Shown here in pieces: positions 24,807-35,189 of a stretch of 64,000 nucleotides of DNA; positions within the stretch are counted from its first letter, which is position 1, and the number at the start of each line of letters is the position of its first letter. Source of the stretch: CALMEC01 sp964628685 (lineage in GTDB: Bacteria; Actinomycetota; Thermoleophilia; Miltoncostaeales; Miltoncostaeaceae); contig CAZVNM010000002.1 of assembly GCA_964628685.1 (NCBI GenBank), forward strand, positions 537,756 to 601,755. The letters are read 5' to 3'. A program made the translations under genes and the position numbers. Below the pieces are notes generated by a model that was not told the origin of the DNA, ran no database searches, and worked only from the letters and a program-made list of their open reading frames with translations.

Positions 24807-25300
24807 TGAAGGTCGACATGCGCAGTCTCGTCCGATTGGCCGACGGGTCATTCATTGACATCGTCGAGGCCACTGTGGTCGCGGGCGATTGCTCGTACGT
24901 ACGTGGCGCAATTAGCCTCAGGATCGACACAGTGGAACTGTTCGGACCTGAACTCTGGGATGACGTGAACTGGTTGTGGCCGCTCCTGATTAGAGCGCTC
25001 GACGATTGTCAAGCCACCGGCATGGGGAGGCGCGGCTTCCCAAGCCAGCCGATCGCCATCGTCGCGGAGCGTGCGTGGTCCGGTCACACACGCCTAAGCG
25101 TGACGGACGGCGATGCTATAAACCGCAGCGCTGTCGCGACGGATCACGATCTTCTTTCCGCTGTGACCGCAGCTGGCTTGGAGTTCTTCCGTGAATTGCG
25201 CAGGTTGTGTCCGCACGATGACACAGGGGAGGAAGAACGGCTGATCATTGAGTCTTGGAATCGTGAGCGTCCCGCTTCGAGAAAGCTGGCGGGGTCGTAA
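24806..25300 (+). CDS. Likely immunity protein for the truncated toxin
   Basis: A 164-residue soluble protein whose ATG overlaps the toxin stop as TGATG; a GTG 3 nt earlier is an alternative. It reads like the compact alpha/beta immunity proteins of polymorphic toxin loci: LWDDVNWLWPLLIRALDD, FPSQPIAIVAERAWSGHTRL, then ATDHDLLSAVTAAGLEFFRE. G+C and codon use are lower than those of the neighbours, fitting transfer together with the toxin. It appears intact although its toxin is broken, so it may persist as an orphan immunity gene. I know no family name for it. Confidence 0.7.
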   Translation: MKVDMRSLVRLADGSFIDIVEATVVAGDCSYVRGAISLRIDTVELFGPELWDDVNWLWPLLIRALDDCQATGMGRRGFPSQPIAIVAERAWSGHTRLSVTDGDAINRSAVATDHDLLSAVTAAGLEFFRELRRLCPHDDTGEEERLIIESWNRERPASRKLAGS

Positions 25301-25669
25301 AGTCGGGTTCCCGCTCAAGGCGGGCACAGAATGGGACGACCGCCAGCGAGACCGGCTACCCAGAAGCTGCGAGGGGCCGCTGACGAACAGGCGACAGTCC
25401 GAGCCGGCTGGCAGTCTGGGGGGTGGCGAGTTCGACGTGCGACCGTCCGCGCACGTCGGTACAGCCGTGTGAGTGCTGCGGGTGGCGGTTCGCGGAGCGC
25501 CGTCGATACCGACGAGATGCCTGGATCGTCGCGACCGCCAGCCCACGGGGTCGGCCTCGACTCACAGGACGACGGCTTCGACCACCTTGAGGTCGACGAG
25601 GTCCGCGTCTGACACCCCGCGGTACCGGCCTCACCCACCGTCCACATGCGCTCCACTAACCTGCGCCCG
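25301..25669 (+). other. Intergenic region downstream of the immunity gene
   Basis: About 370 nt with no convincing gene. Short open frames exist on both strands (for example 25331-25612, beginning MGRPPARPATQKLRGAADEQ), but they look like unselected sequence and have no ribosome binding site. The last 15 nt hold the promoter of the SEC-C gene. It may contain degraded remnants of the toxin locus. Confidence 0.5.
25657..25662 (+). promoter_or_regulatory. Candidate -10 hexamer (TAACCT), leaderless promoter
   Basis: TAACCT ends 7 nt before the ATG at 25670; there is no ribosome binding site. Confidence 0.45.
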
Positions 25670-27637
<1,968 letters not shown>

Positions 27638-27655
27638 TCGCGGGCCGGTGCGGCC

Positions 27656-28279
27656 GTGAGCCTCCAGTGTCCCGCCACGCTCCTTCTCGCACGTCACGGT
27701 GACGCGGAGTACGGCCCCGGCCCGCGCGTGATGTCGGACGCCGGCGGACGGCTGACCGCGAAGGGCGTGCAGCAGGTCACGGCGTGCGCACACGCCATCG
27801 CCCAAGAGGCCCCCGCCGGCGTCTATGCGAGCCCGCTCAGCCGGGCGGTGCAGTCGGGGGAGGTCGCCTCCGGCGTGCTGGAGCTGCCGCTGGCGGTGCG
27901 CGACGGGCTGGAGGAGATCCGCGTGGGGGACCTGGCGGGCCTTCCCTACGGCAACGCCGAGTACCGGGCGGTGCAGGACCGGTGGGTGGACGGGGACCTT
28001 TCGGCGCGCGTGCCCGGTGCCGAGAGCGGCGAGGAGGTGCTGGCGCGGTTCACCGAGGCGTTGCAGGCCATCGCCGACCTGCACCGCGGTGAGCGCGTGC
28101 TGGTGTTCACCCATGGCGCCGTCATGTCGTTCGCGGTGCCGCGCCTGGCCGGCAACGTGCGCAACGATCTGGCGCGGCGCATGTACATCCCCAACGCCGT
28201 GCCCGCGCGCATCGAGGTGGGTGACGACGGCTGGAGTGTGGTGAGCTGGCCCGGGAGCACCGACCGGTCGGTGGTGTGA
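27656..28279 (+). CDS. Histidine phosphatase superfamily protein
   Basis: A 207-residue phosphoglycerate-mutase-like phosphatase. The catalytic histidine is in LLLARHGDAEYGPG (RHG motif), the first-shell arginine in SPLSRAVQSGEVA, and the second histidine in VLVFTHGAVMSFA. The distal acid is likely in DGLEEIRVGDLAG. It starts at GTG 27656, 18 nt after the SEC-C gene, so cotranscription is possible. The substrate may be a small phosphate ester or a phosphoprotein; sequence does not decide. Confidence 0.9.
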   Translation: MSLQCPATLLLARHGDAEYGPGPRVMSDAGGRLTAKGVQQVTACAHAIAQEAPAGVYASPLSRAVQSGEVASGVLELPLAVRDGLEEIRVGDLAGLPYGNAEYRAVQDRWVDGDLSARVPGAESGEEVLARFTEALQAIADLHRGERVLVFTHGAVMSFAVPRLAGNVRNDLARRMYIPNAVPARIEVGDDGWSVVSWPGSTDRSVV

Positions 28280-28378
28280 CGGGGCACGACCGGGGGTCGC
28301 GCCGTGCGGACGGCTTGACTCTGTGGGCCGCCTGAAGGATTCTTTCGATTCGACCACGTCGGACCTCCGGGAGCCCGC

Positions 28379-29332
28379 ATGCGCATCAGGACCGCAGTCG
28401 CCACCTCGCTCGCAGCGGCGTGCCTCGTCCCCGCGGTGGGGACCGCTGCGACCCAGCGCACCTCGTTCCAGATGCTGCAGGTCACCCCGTCGCGGGTGTG
28501 GGCGGAGACCTCGTTCATGGCCGACGCGTTCCCGGGCGCCCTGCGCACGACCTACCGGTACCGGTACGGCGGCCACGTCTACGTCGGACGCTGGTATCCG
28601 GCGGCGGCCGGCACCGGCACCGCGACCGAGGCCATGACCCAGGCGACCCGACAGGCGCGGATCGGGATGAGCGTGACGAGCGGCATCGTGGTGGACCGCG
28701 ACCTGACACCCACCGAGGCGAAGCGCTTCCGGGTGCTGGTGGACCTCTACCGCGACGCCGACGTGCTGGTGGTCGCCGCGGGCCACCCCGCATGCGCCGG
28801 CCTGACCGCCGCCCAGGCCCGGGCGATCGCCACCGGCGCGGTGACCGACTGGTCACAGGTGGGCGCCGGTGCCGGGAGGATCGCGGTGCACCACCCGATC
28901 GACGGCTTCGGTGACGCGGTGCCGCACATGGGCACCCGGTTCGTGAAGACCACCAAGGGCATGCGCGTCAACTACGCCGCCGGTGCCGTGGGGGCGCGCG
29001 ACGGCGGCGTGTCGGCAGCGCGCGCCGGCGACATGTCGGTGGCCGCCGTCACCACCTGGGGCGCGGTCCGCCGGTCGGTGGCCGGCGTGTGCTCCGTCCC
29101 GCTCAACGGTGTCGCCCCGACCGACCGGACGGTCGTCGACCGCACCTTCCCGGAGGCGTTTCCGGTGCGCTACGTCGTGCTGACCGCCGTCACCGGTCGC
29201 ACCGCGGTCGACCGCGGGCACATCGTGGTGATGCGACGGGCCATGACCGCGCACCTGCGGTCGGAGCGCCTGCGGGCGATGCTGCGACGCCAGGGCGTGC
29301 TCGTGACCGGCGACCCGCTGCCGGCGGGCTGA
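28379..29332 (+). CDS. Secreted protein resembling phosphate-type periplasmic binding proteins
   Basis: A 317-residue exported protein with signal peptide MRIRTAVATSLAAACLVPAV cleaved near GTAA. The mature part resembles PstS-like type II binding folds: ARIGMSVTSGIVVDRDL, GLTAAQARAIATGAVTDWSQ (the common loop of this family), RIAVHHPIDGFGDAV and SAARAGDMSVAAVTTWGAV. No membrane anchor or transporter genes are next to it. It may bind a small anion or serve in the cell wall; the assignment is by fold pattern only. Confidence 0.65.
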   Translation: MRIRTAVATSLAAACLVPAVGTAATQRTSFQMLQVTPSRVWAETSFMADAFPGALRTTYRYRYGGHVYVGRWYPAAAGTGTATEAMTQATRQARIGMSVTSGIVVDRDLTPTEAKRFRVLVDLYRDADVLVVAAGHPACAGLTAAQARAIATGAVTDWSQVGAGAGRIAVHHPIDGFGDAVPHMGTRFVKTTKGMRVNYAAGAVGARDGGVSAARAGDMSVAAVTTWGAVRRSVAGVCSVPLNGVAPTDRTVVDRTFPEAFPVRYVVLTAVTGRTAVDRGHIVVMRRAMTAHLRSERLRAMLRRQGVLVTGDPLPAG

Positions 29333-29348
29333 CCGGGACGCCCGACGA

Positions 29349-29726
29349 TCAATCGCCGCCGGGGGTCACGAACTTGCCGGCGGCGGTGTCGTAGCGGCGA
29401 AGCCCGCCCAGGTCGGCGTCGCCCAACCCCGCCAGGATGGCGGGGATGTCGGTGGTGGTCGCAAGCAGCACCGTGAAGCGGGTGGAGAGCTGCGCGAGGC
29501 CCTCCCTGGCGATCGAGCGCACCAGGATGGCGTCGCAGTCCTCGAGGAGCTTCGCGATCTTTGGGGGTCGCGTCTCGATGGGCTCGTCGGTCCACGGGTT
29601 CGCGCGCCACTCGGGCGCACCCGTCGCCCCGTCGTCGGCGCGGTCGACGATGACGAAGCCGGGGCTCACCCCGAAGTGGCCCGTGTTGACCTCGTCCGGG
29701 CTGACGGCCCCGATGGCGATGCGCAT
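29349..29726 (-). CDS. Dinitrogenase iron-molybdenum cofactor-binding (NifX/NifB-like) family protein
   Basis: A 125-residue single-domain protein. The pattern MRIAIGAV then VNTGHFGVSPGFVIVD with the conserved HFG is typical of small NifX/NafY-like proteins, and CDAILVRSIAREGLAQLS fits the second half. In non-nitrogen-fixing bacteria such proteins may carry metal clusters. The ATG at 29726 is preceded by AGGGAG close to the start. The gene is divergent from the flavoprotein at 29848 across 121 nt. No other nif genes are visible. Confidence 0.8.
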   Translation of the reverse strand: MRIAIGAVSPDEVNTGHFGVSPGFVIVDRADDGATGAPEWRANPWTDEPIETRPPKIAKLLEDCDAILVRSIAREGLAQLSTRFTVLLATTTDIPAILAGLGDADLGGLRRYDTAAGKFVTPGGD

Positions 29727-29847
29727 TGCTCCCTGACCTCCCGCGGTTGTCGCCGGCCCGCGCCGGCGCTCGCCACGATCATGTCGCGGTCGCCTCCCGC
29801 GCGCCCGCGGCGTCGTCGCCGGCGCCGGCTTTGATTGGATTCGCGCC

Positions 29848-31200
29848 ATGAGCAGACGCATCGTGGTGATCGGTGGGGACGCGGCCGGCATGAGCGCCGC
29901 GTCGGGGGCCAAGCGCGGGCTGGGCGACGAGGCGGAGGTCATCGTCTTCGAACGCACGCCCGACACCTCCTACTCGGCGTGCGGCATCCCGTACTGGATC
30001 GGCGGTGAGGTGGACGGACGCGACGCGCTGGTGGTGCGCTCACCCGAGAAGCACCGCGCCAACGGCATCGACGTGCGAACCGGACACGAGGTGGTGGCCA
30101 TCGACCCGGCGGGGGCGCGCGTGCGCGTGCGCTCGGGCGATGCGGAGGAGTGGCACGGCTACGACGACCTTGTGATCGCAACCGGCGCCGAACCGCTGCG
30201 GCCACCCATCACCGGCATCGACACACCCGGGGTCTTCGGGGTCCAGACCCTGGCCGACGGGTGCGCCGTCATCGACGCGCTGGAGGGTGACGACGCGCCA
30301 CGGTCGGCGGTGGTCGTGGGAAGCGGCTACATCGGCCTCGAGATCGCCGAGGCGTTCGTGCGCCGCGGACTGGCGACGACGGTGGTCGACATGGCGGAGG
30401 TCCCGATGCGGACCCTCGACCCGGACATGGGCACGATGATCCTGGACGCCATGCGCCGCATCGGCATCCGCACCGTGATGGGCGCCGGCGTCGACGAGAT
30501 CACCGCGCGTGACGGACGGGTGCAGGCGGTGCGCGCCGGGGACGAGGAGATCCCCGCCGACATCGTGGTCCTGGGCCTCGGCGTGCGGGCGCGATCGCGG
30601 CTGGCGGTCGACGCCGGGCTGCCGACCGGTCCGGGTGATGCGATCCTCACCGACCGGCGCATGCGGGTGCAGGGCCACGAGCGGATCTGGGCGGGCGGTG
30701 ACTGCGTCGCGACCCACCACCGGCTGCTCGACCGGCCCGTGCACGTCGCCCTCGGCACGCACGCCAACAAGCACGGCTGGATCATCGGCCGCAACCTGAC
30801 CGGCGACGCGGCGGAGTTCGACGGCATCGTCGGCACCGCCATCACCAAGATCTGCGCCCGCGAGATCGCCCGCACCGGCCTGGGTGAGGAGGAGGCAAGG
30901 GAGGCGGGCCTGGACGCGGTGTCGACGACGATCACCACCCAGACGCGTGCCGGCTACATGCCGCGCGTGGCCGACATCCACGTCAAGATGACCGCCGAAC
31001 GCGGGACCCGGCGCATCCTGGGCGCCCAGATCGTGGGTGGGGACGGATCGGCCGCGCGGATCGACACGGTGGCCGCGGCGCTGTGGACGGGCATGACGGT
31101 GGACGACCTGACCCTCTGCGACCTGGGGTACTCCCCGCCCTTCTCGCCGGTGTGGGACCCGGTGCAGACCGCCGCGCGCCGGTTGGTGGGGATGCTCTGA
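29848..31200 (+). CDS. CoA-disulfide-reductase-like FAD/NAD(P)H oxidoreductase
   Basis: A 450-residue flavoprotein of the pyridine nucleotide-disulfide reductase family. It has an N-terminal FAD-binding loop (VVIGGDAAGMSAASGAKRG), a single redox cysteine in TSYSACGIPYWIGG near residue 45, the second Rossmann loop VVVGSGYIGLEIAEAFVRRG, and RIWAGGDCVATHHR for FAD. The lone cysteine matches CoA-disulfide reductase and NADH oxidase types, which keep low-molecular-weight thiols reduced. The C-terminal dimerisation domain is complete. The ATG has a TTGGAT hexamer 7 nt upstream. Confidence 0.92.
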   Translation: MSRRIVVIGGDAAGMSAASGAKRGLGDEAEVIVFERTPDTSYSACGIPYWIGGEVDGRDALVVRSPEKHRANGIDVRTGHEVVAIDPAGARVRVRSGDAEEWHGYDDLVIATGAEPLRPPITGIDTPGVFGVQTLADGCAVIDALEGDDAPRSAVVVGSGYIGLEIAEAFVRRGLATTVVDMAEVPMRTLDPDMGTMILDAMRRIGIRTVMGAGVDEITARDGRVQAVRAGDEEIPADIVVLGLGVRARSRLAVDAGLPTGPGDAILTDRRMRVQGHERIWAGGDCVATHHRLLDRPVHVALGTHANKHGWIIGRNLTGDAAEFDGIVGTAITKICAREIARTGLGEEEAREAGLDAVSTTITTQTRAGYMPRVADIHVKMTAERGTRRILGAQIVGGDGSAARIDTVAAALWTGMTVDDLTLCDLGYSPPFSPVWDPVQTAARRLVGML

Positions 31201-31210
31201 CGCGGTCCGG

Positions 31211-33571
31211 TCAGGGCATCGACGGGTCCGCGTCGCGTCGCGCGGCGTCGGTGCGGATCCATTCGGCCAGATCGTCGCTCGGCATGGGGCGCGCCAGGAA
31301 AAAGCCCTGGCCGAATCGGCACCCCGCGTGGCGCACGAGATCCAGCGTCTCGGCGTCCTCCACCCACTCGGCGAGCGCCCGGTAGTCGAGGCTGCGCGCC
31401 AGGTCGACCAGACCGTGCACCAGCGCGCGGTCGCCCGGATTGTCCTTCATGGCGGTCACGAAGGTGCCGGCGATCTTCGCCACCGAGCCGCGGATGTCGC
31501 GCAGGGTGGTGATGGACGCATACCCGGTGCCGAAATCGTCCAGCACCAGCCGACACCCGTAGGCCAGCAGCCGGTCGATGCTGTCGTGCTCCTCCGACCG
31601 TCCGACGTGCGACAGGAGGGCGGTCTCGGTGACCTCGACGACGATCTCCGCCGGCGGCAGCCCGCTGTCGCGGATGATCGCCAGCAGGTCGTCGATGAAC
31701 ACGCCGTCGGCGAGGTCCGCCACCGACAGGTTGAAGGCGACCTGGAAGCCCGCGTCGGAGACCGGCCAGGACCGGCGTGCGGCGAGGGCCGTCGCGGCGA
31801 CCCAGCGCGAGAAGTCCCGTCCCAGACCGGCCTCGTCCACCAGGTCCAGGAAGTCGCCGGGGAAGAGCAGGCCGCGCGTCGGATGGTCCCATCGCACGAG
31901 GGCCTCGCAGCCGACGCCGTGGCCGGTGAGGAGGTTGACCACCGGCTGGTAGTGCAGCACCAGCTCGTCCCGGGCGATCGCGCGGCGCAGGTCGAAGATC
32001 ATCTGCAGCCGGTCGGGTGAGTTGACGTCGTCCTCCGGGCTGTAGAGCGCCGACCGGCTTCCCAGGCGCTTGGCGCGGTACATGGCGACGTCGGCGCAGC
32101 GCATGAGCGACGGTGCGTCGGTCGCGTGCAGCGGCGCGATCGCGATGCCGACGCTCGCGAAGATCTTCACCCGGTGCATCCCGGCGCTCAGGTCCGACGA
32201 CGTGAACACCTCGACCACCTCGTCCGCGATCGCCGGCACCTCGTCGGCGTCGCGGTACGGAGCGAGCACGACGAACTCGTCACCGCCCAGCCGCGCGACG
32301 AACCACGACGCGTCGAGGGTCCGGCGAAGTCGCTGACCGATCTCGCGCAGGAGATCGTCACCCGCACCGTGCCCGTAGGTGTCGTTGACCGCCTTGAACC
32401 CGTCCAGGTCGAGCAGGAGGAGGGCCAGCCGCTCGCCGGCGGCGAGGCGCGGCCGCATCTCGAGGTCCAGCTGCACGCGGTTGGGAAGGCCCGTCACCGA
32501 ATCGGTGTGCGCGAGGATCTCGAGCCGGCGTTCGGCTCGCACACGCGCGGTGCCGTCGCGCAGCACGACGATGCGATCGCCGCCCGCCTCGGGGTCGTGG
32601 TCGATCGCGGTGACCGTCACGTCCAACACCCGGCCCCCCACCTCGTGATGGAGGGACTCCGCCTCGGTGCCGGGGGCGGTCCGCGCGATGATCGCGTTGA
32701 GCCAGTCCGGCAGCGATGCGGCGGCCGTGGTCCCCAGCACCCGGTCGACGCCCAGCAGGCGCGCCGCGGCGGGATTGGCGTCCACCACCGCGCCGTGCCG
32801 ATCGACCACGAGGACGCCCTCGTGCATGAGCTCGACGACCCGCTCGCGCGTGGCCTGGACGATCGAGCGTCCGGCCGTGGCGCTCGGGAGGCGCCGCAGG
32901 CACTCCATGACGAGGAGGATCGACACCACGAGCCCCACACCCGTCAGGACGTTGCCCAGATCGAACCAGCCGAGTGCGAGGGGGACGCCGGTGAGCGCCA
33001 CCGGCAGGATCGCCGCGCCGGCGATCAACCGCAGCGTGCCGCGGTACAGACGCGGCGCCCGCATGTACGCGCGCATCCACAGGTGGAGGCCCACGATCGA
33101 GAAGGGCAGCACGAAGGCCTGCAGGACCAGGTTGAGCCAGTGGAGTGCCGCCGGTTGGACGAAGTACCCGATCCGGTCCGAGACGTCGGTGAAGCCGGTC
33201 GCGGCGCGATGGTGGATCGGGTTGGTGGCGACGAGGATGGCCAGGACGACGAACCCGGCGACCGCCGGCCAGGCCGCCAGGCGGATCCTGTGCCGGGGGA
33301 CACCGACGTAGGTGGCGACCAGCAGCACGAACAGCGGTCCGATCGCGAGCGAGACGATCCACACGGCGATCCAGGCCGCGGTCATCGTGGTGCGGGTCGT
33401 CGCGAAGAGCGAGAAGACGTTGACGGCGGTGTGGGTCGCGGCCGCGACCGCGAACGCCGCGACGGTCAGGTGCACGTCGCTTCGCCGGCGCCGGGTGACC
33501 GCGACACCGGCCAGGGTCACCGCGATGACGGCGACGGCGACCGTGACCGCGATGGTGAGCGGCTCGCGCAC
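31211..33571 (-). CDS. GGDEF-EAL cyclic-di-GMP signalling protein with membrane sensor
   Basis: A 786-residue protein with about seven N-terminal hydrophobic helices (residues 5-222) like the histidine-kinase N-terminal 7TM sensor, a PAS-like segment (about 236-340), a GGDEF domain (motif at 429-433) and an EAL domain (motif at 556-558). The diguanylate cyclase motif is intact and there is no RxxD inhibitory site. The EAL domain keeps EALVRW, NLS, EVTETAL and VLDDFGTGYAS; the usual KIDR loop reads KIAGTFV and AEGVE reads AEWVED. Both activities are plausible. The GTG at 33571 starts it; the gene lies downstream of the MarR gene on the same strand. Confidence 0.93.
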   Translation of the reverse strand: MREPLTIAVTVAVAVIAVTLAGVAVTRRRRSDVHLTVAAFAVAAATHTAVNVFSLFATTRTTMTAAWIAVWIVSLAIGPLFVLLVATYVGVPRHRIRLAAWPAVAGFVVLAILVATNPIHHRAATGFTDVSDRIGYFVQPAALHWLNLVLQAFVLPFSIVGLHLWMRAYMRAPRLYRGTLRLIAGAAILPVALTGVPLALGWFDLGNVLTGVGLVVSILLVMECLRRLPSATAGRSIVQATRERVVELMHEGVLVVDRHGAVVDANPAAARLLGVDRVLGTTAAASLPDWLNAIIARTAPGTEAESLHHEVGGRVLDVTVTAIDHDPEAGGDRIVVLRDGTARVRAERRLEILAHTDSVTGLPNRVQLDLEMRPRLAAGERLALLLLDLDGFKAVNDTYGHGAGDDLLREIGQRLRRTLDASWFVARLGGDEFVVLAPYRDADEVPAIADEVVEVFTSSDLSAGMHRVKIFASVGIAIAPLHATDAPSLMRCADVAMYRAKRLGSRSALYSPEDDVNSPDRLQMIFDLRRAIARDELVLHYQPVVNLLTGHGVGCEALVRWDHPTRGLLFPGDFLDLVDEAGLGRDFSRWVAATALAARRSWPVSDAGFQVAFNLSVADLADGVFIDDLLAIIRDSGLPPAEIVVEVTETALLSHVGRSEEHDSIDRLLAYGCRLVLDDFGTGYASITTLRDIRGSVAKIAGTFVTAMKDNPGDRALVHGLVDLARSLDYRALAEWVEDAETLDLVRHAGCRFGQGFFLARPMPSDDLAEWIRTDAARRDADPSMP

Positions 33572-33708
33572 TTCAGCGGCCCGCCGGTCCGGCTGACCCG
33601 GAGGCGGTCGTGATGTCGGGGTGACGCGCGGTGGCCCGCGTCGTCTGGGATTGGCATGTCATGGATGCGGTCGGGTCGTGGCACACGCGACCGGGCGCGT
33701 GACCGGCC

Positions 33709-33729
33709 GCCGATGATTGATTCATCGGC
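33709..33729 (-). repeat. Inverted repeat between the MarR and GGDEF-EAL genes
   Basis: GCCGATGA-TTGAT-TCATCGGC has perfect 8-bp arms and a 5-nt loop. It lies 18 nt after the MarR stop and 138 nt before the next start. It could be a terminator without a U-tract or a regulator binding site. Confidence 0.5.
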
Positions 33730-33746
33730 AGCCGACGCGCCGGGGT

Positions 33747-34199
33747 TCACCCCTCGGCGCCGGGCCCGGGAACCCGGGCGAGGACCTTCGAGAGCAGCGT
33801 GTTGAGCGTGGCGCGATCATCCTCGTCCAGATCGGCGAAGATCAGCGCCTCGGCGTCGCGCACCACCGCCGCGCTCTCGAGCACGACCTGTCGCCCCTGC
33901 GGCGTGTGGAAGACGCGCACCGACCGCCGGTCGTCGGGGTGCGGTTCGCGGCGCACGAACCCCGCCCGCTCCAGCCGGTCGATCATGCCGGACATCGACG
34001 GCGCCTCGACCCGCTGGCGTCGCGCGAGCTCCGCCTGGGTGAGCCCGTCCTCCTCCATCAGCCGCACGATCACGGCGAGGGCCTGCGGTCCGGCGTCCGG
34101 AAGCGACGAGTCGAGCATCGTCCGCACCAGCCGTCCGGTGACCGCCAGCTGCCAGATGAGCAGGTCCCCGAGTCGTCGTATCGGCTGTGCGTCGGCCAT
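33747..34199 (-). CDS. MarR-family transcriptional regulator
   Basis: A 150-residue winged-helix protein: dimer helices (LLIWQLAVTGRLVRTML), recognition helix region LTQAELARRQRVEAPSMSGM and wing RAGFVRREPHPDDRRSVRVF, which carries the typical DxRxxR pattern. The ATG at 34199 is preceded by a TAACGA-like hexamer but no clear ribosome binding site. It is divergent from a small membrane protein gene. The ligand and targets are unknown; a neighbouring inverted repeat downstream is not in the usual operator position. Confidence 0.9.
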   Translation of the reverse strand: MADAQPIRRLGDLLIWQLAVTGRLVRTMLDSSLPDAGPQALAVIVRLMEEDGLTQAELARRQRVEAPSMSGMIDRLERAGFVRREPHPDDRRSVRVFHTPQGRQVVLESAAVVRDAEALIFADLDEDDRATLNTLLSKVLARVPGPGAEG

Positions 34200-34331
34200 G
34201 TGCGGTGAAATCGTTAGCACACTCTCGGTGGGGCGAACCCCCTGCGTGTGGAAGCGTCCACCACGGGGTCCACCGGATGTGAACGACCGTCGACCCGCCG
34301 TGCCCCGTCCCGTCCGGTCAGATGTGCAAGC

Positions 34332-34357
34332 GTTTGGGATCACACGAGACCGGGAAA
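34332..34357 (+). promoter_or_regulatory. Weak candidate SigB/SigF-type promoter
   Basis: GTTT (34332-34335), a 16-nt spacer and GGGAAA (34352-34357), 32 nt before the GTG at 34390. It resembles the stronger site at 40170-40194 but is weaker in the -10 element. Confidence 0.3.
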
Positions 34358-34389
34358 TGTCCGGCAGAAGCCCCCTGAGGAGGAACCCC

Positions 34390-34845
34390 GTGAAGAAGTC
34401 GCTCAAGAACGACCTGGACATCGAACGGCTGACCGCCTTTGCGAAGAACGCGATGCAGGACCCGCAGACGCGCAAGGCGATCGGCAACGCCTACGCGGGC
34501 AGCAAGGACGTCTTCGACAAGTACTTCCGTGACGATCGCCGCGAGGGGATCTCCAAGCTCGCCCGCGACCAGAAGGCGCAGGACGATCTGGGCGACATGG
34601 TCCGGTCGATCACCAAGGCACTCGACGCCGGCCTCTCCGCCAACAAGCGCCGCGGCCGCAAGGTCCTGATGGTGCTCGCCGGGCTGATCGGGCTCGGTGT
34701 CTTCGTCGCGCGTCGCCGCCAGGTCGACCAGATCCCGGCGCCGCCCACGCCCACCCAGACGCCCATGACCCAGTCGGGCGTCGGACCGGACGGGATCAAC
34801 GGCACGCAGGGGACCGCGACCCACGCGGAGGCGGGCCGGTCGTGA
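34390..34845 (+). CDS. Small membrane-anchored hypothetical protein
   Basis: A 151-residue protein. Residues 1-90 are charged and helical (KKSLKNDLDIERLTAFAKNA, DPQTRKAIGNAYAGSKDVFD), followed by one membrane helix (KVLMVLAGLIGLGVFVA, about 92-108) and a Pro/Thr/Gly-rich tail. The GTG at 34390 has the excellent ribosome binding site GAGGAGGA. The tail and single helix suggest an envelope-associated protein. A weak SigB-type promoter lies upstream and a strong hairpin follows the stop. No family is recognised. Confidence 0.8.
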   Translation: MKKSLKNDLDIERLTAFAKNAMQDPQTRKAIGNAYAGSKDVFDKYFRDDRREGISKLARDQKAQDDLGDMVRSITKALDAGLSANKRRGRKVLMVLAGLIGLGVFVARRRQVDQIPAPPTPTQTPMTQSGVGPDGINGTQGTATHAEAGRS

Positions 34846-34849
34846 CCTC

Positions 34850-34887
34850 GGTGGGTCGTCCCCGCTTGCGAGCGGGGACGACCCACC
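34850..34887 (+). terminator. Strong hairpin terminator
   Basis: GGTGGGTCGTCCCCGCT, loop TGCG, and its exact complement give a perfect 17-bp stem starting 5 nt after the stop of the preceding gene. There is no U-tract, as is common in high-G+C actinobacteria. Confidence 0.8.
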
Positions 34888-34906
34888 CGACACGGGGAGG
34901 GGGCCG

Positions 34907-35116
34907 ATGAAGCCCAACAGGACGGTTGCGTCGATCGCACTCGCACTGCGCCCGCTGGTGCGGGGGCCGGTGGCCCGCGTGGTCGCCTACCGGTATCGGC
35001 TCGGTCCGCGCACGGCGCGCGTGCTGACCGGTGTGGGGTTCGAGGCGATCCGCCTGCTCCAGTGGGTCCGGCGGGTCCGGTCCGCGGCGGCACGCAAGCT
35101 CCTGCGGCGGGGTTGA
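34907..35116 (+). CDS. Small basic hypothetical protein
   Basis: A 69-residue, very basic protein (VASIALALRPLVRGPVARVV, GFEAIRLLQWVRRVRSAA) that could form amphipathic helices at a membrane or on nucleic acid. The ATG follows GGGGAGGGGG a few nt upstream, a good ribosome binding site. It lies just after a strong terminator and 73 nt before the SpoIIE phosphatase gene. No family is recognised. Confidence 0.6.
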   Translation: MKPNRTVASIALALRPLVRGPVARVVAYRYRLGPRTARVLTGVGFEAIRLLQWVRRVRSAAARKLLRRG

Positions 35117-35189
35117 TCTGGGCGGTGTGCGCCGCGGGGTCGCCCCGCCCGATCGGCCCCATCGGTCCCCGCGCTGCGAGAATGACGCC

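Noticed and set aside
25331..25612. A 93-codon frame after the immunity gene
   Set aside because: There is no ribosome binding site or promoter spacing, a low-information sequence and other open frames in the same place. I could not support it as a gene.
29349..29726. Part of a nitrogen-fixation cluster
   Set aside because: The product is NifX-like, but no other nif gene is nearby and the family is widespread in organisms that do not fix nitrogen.
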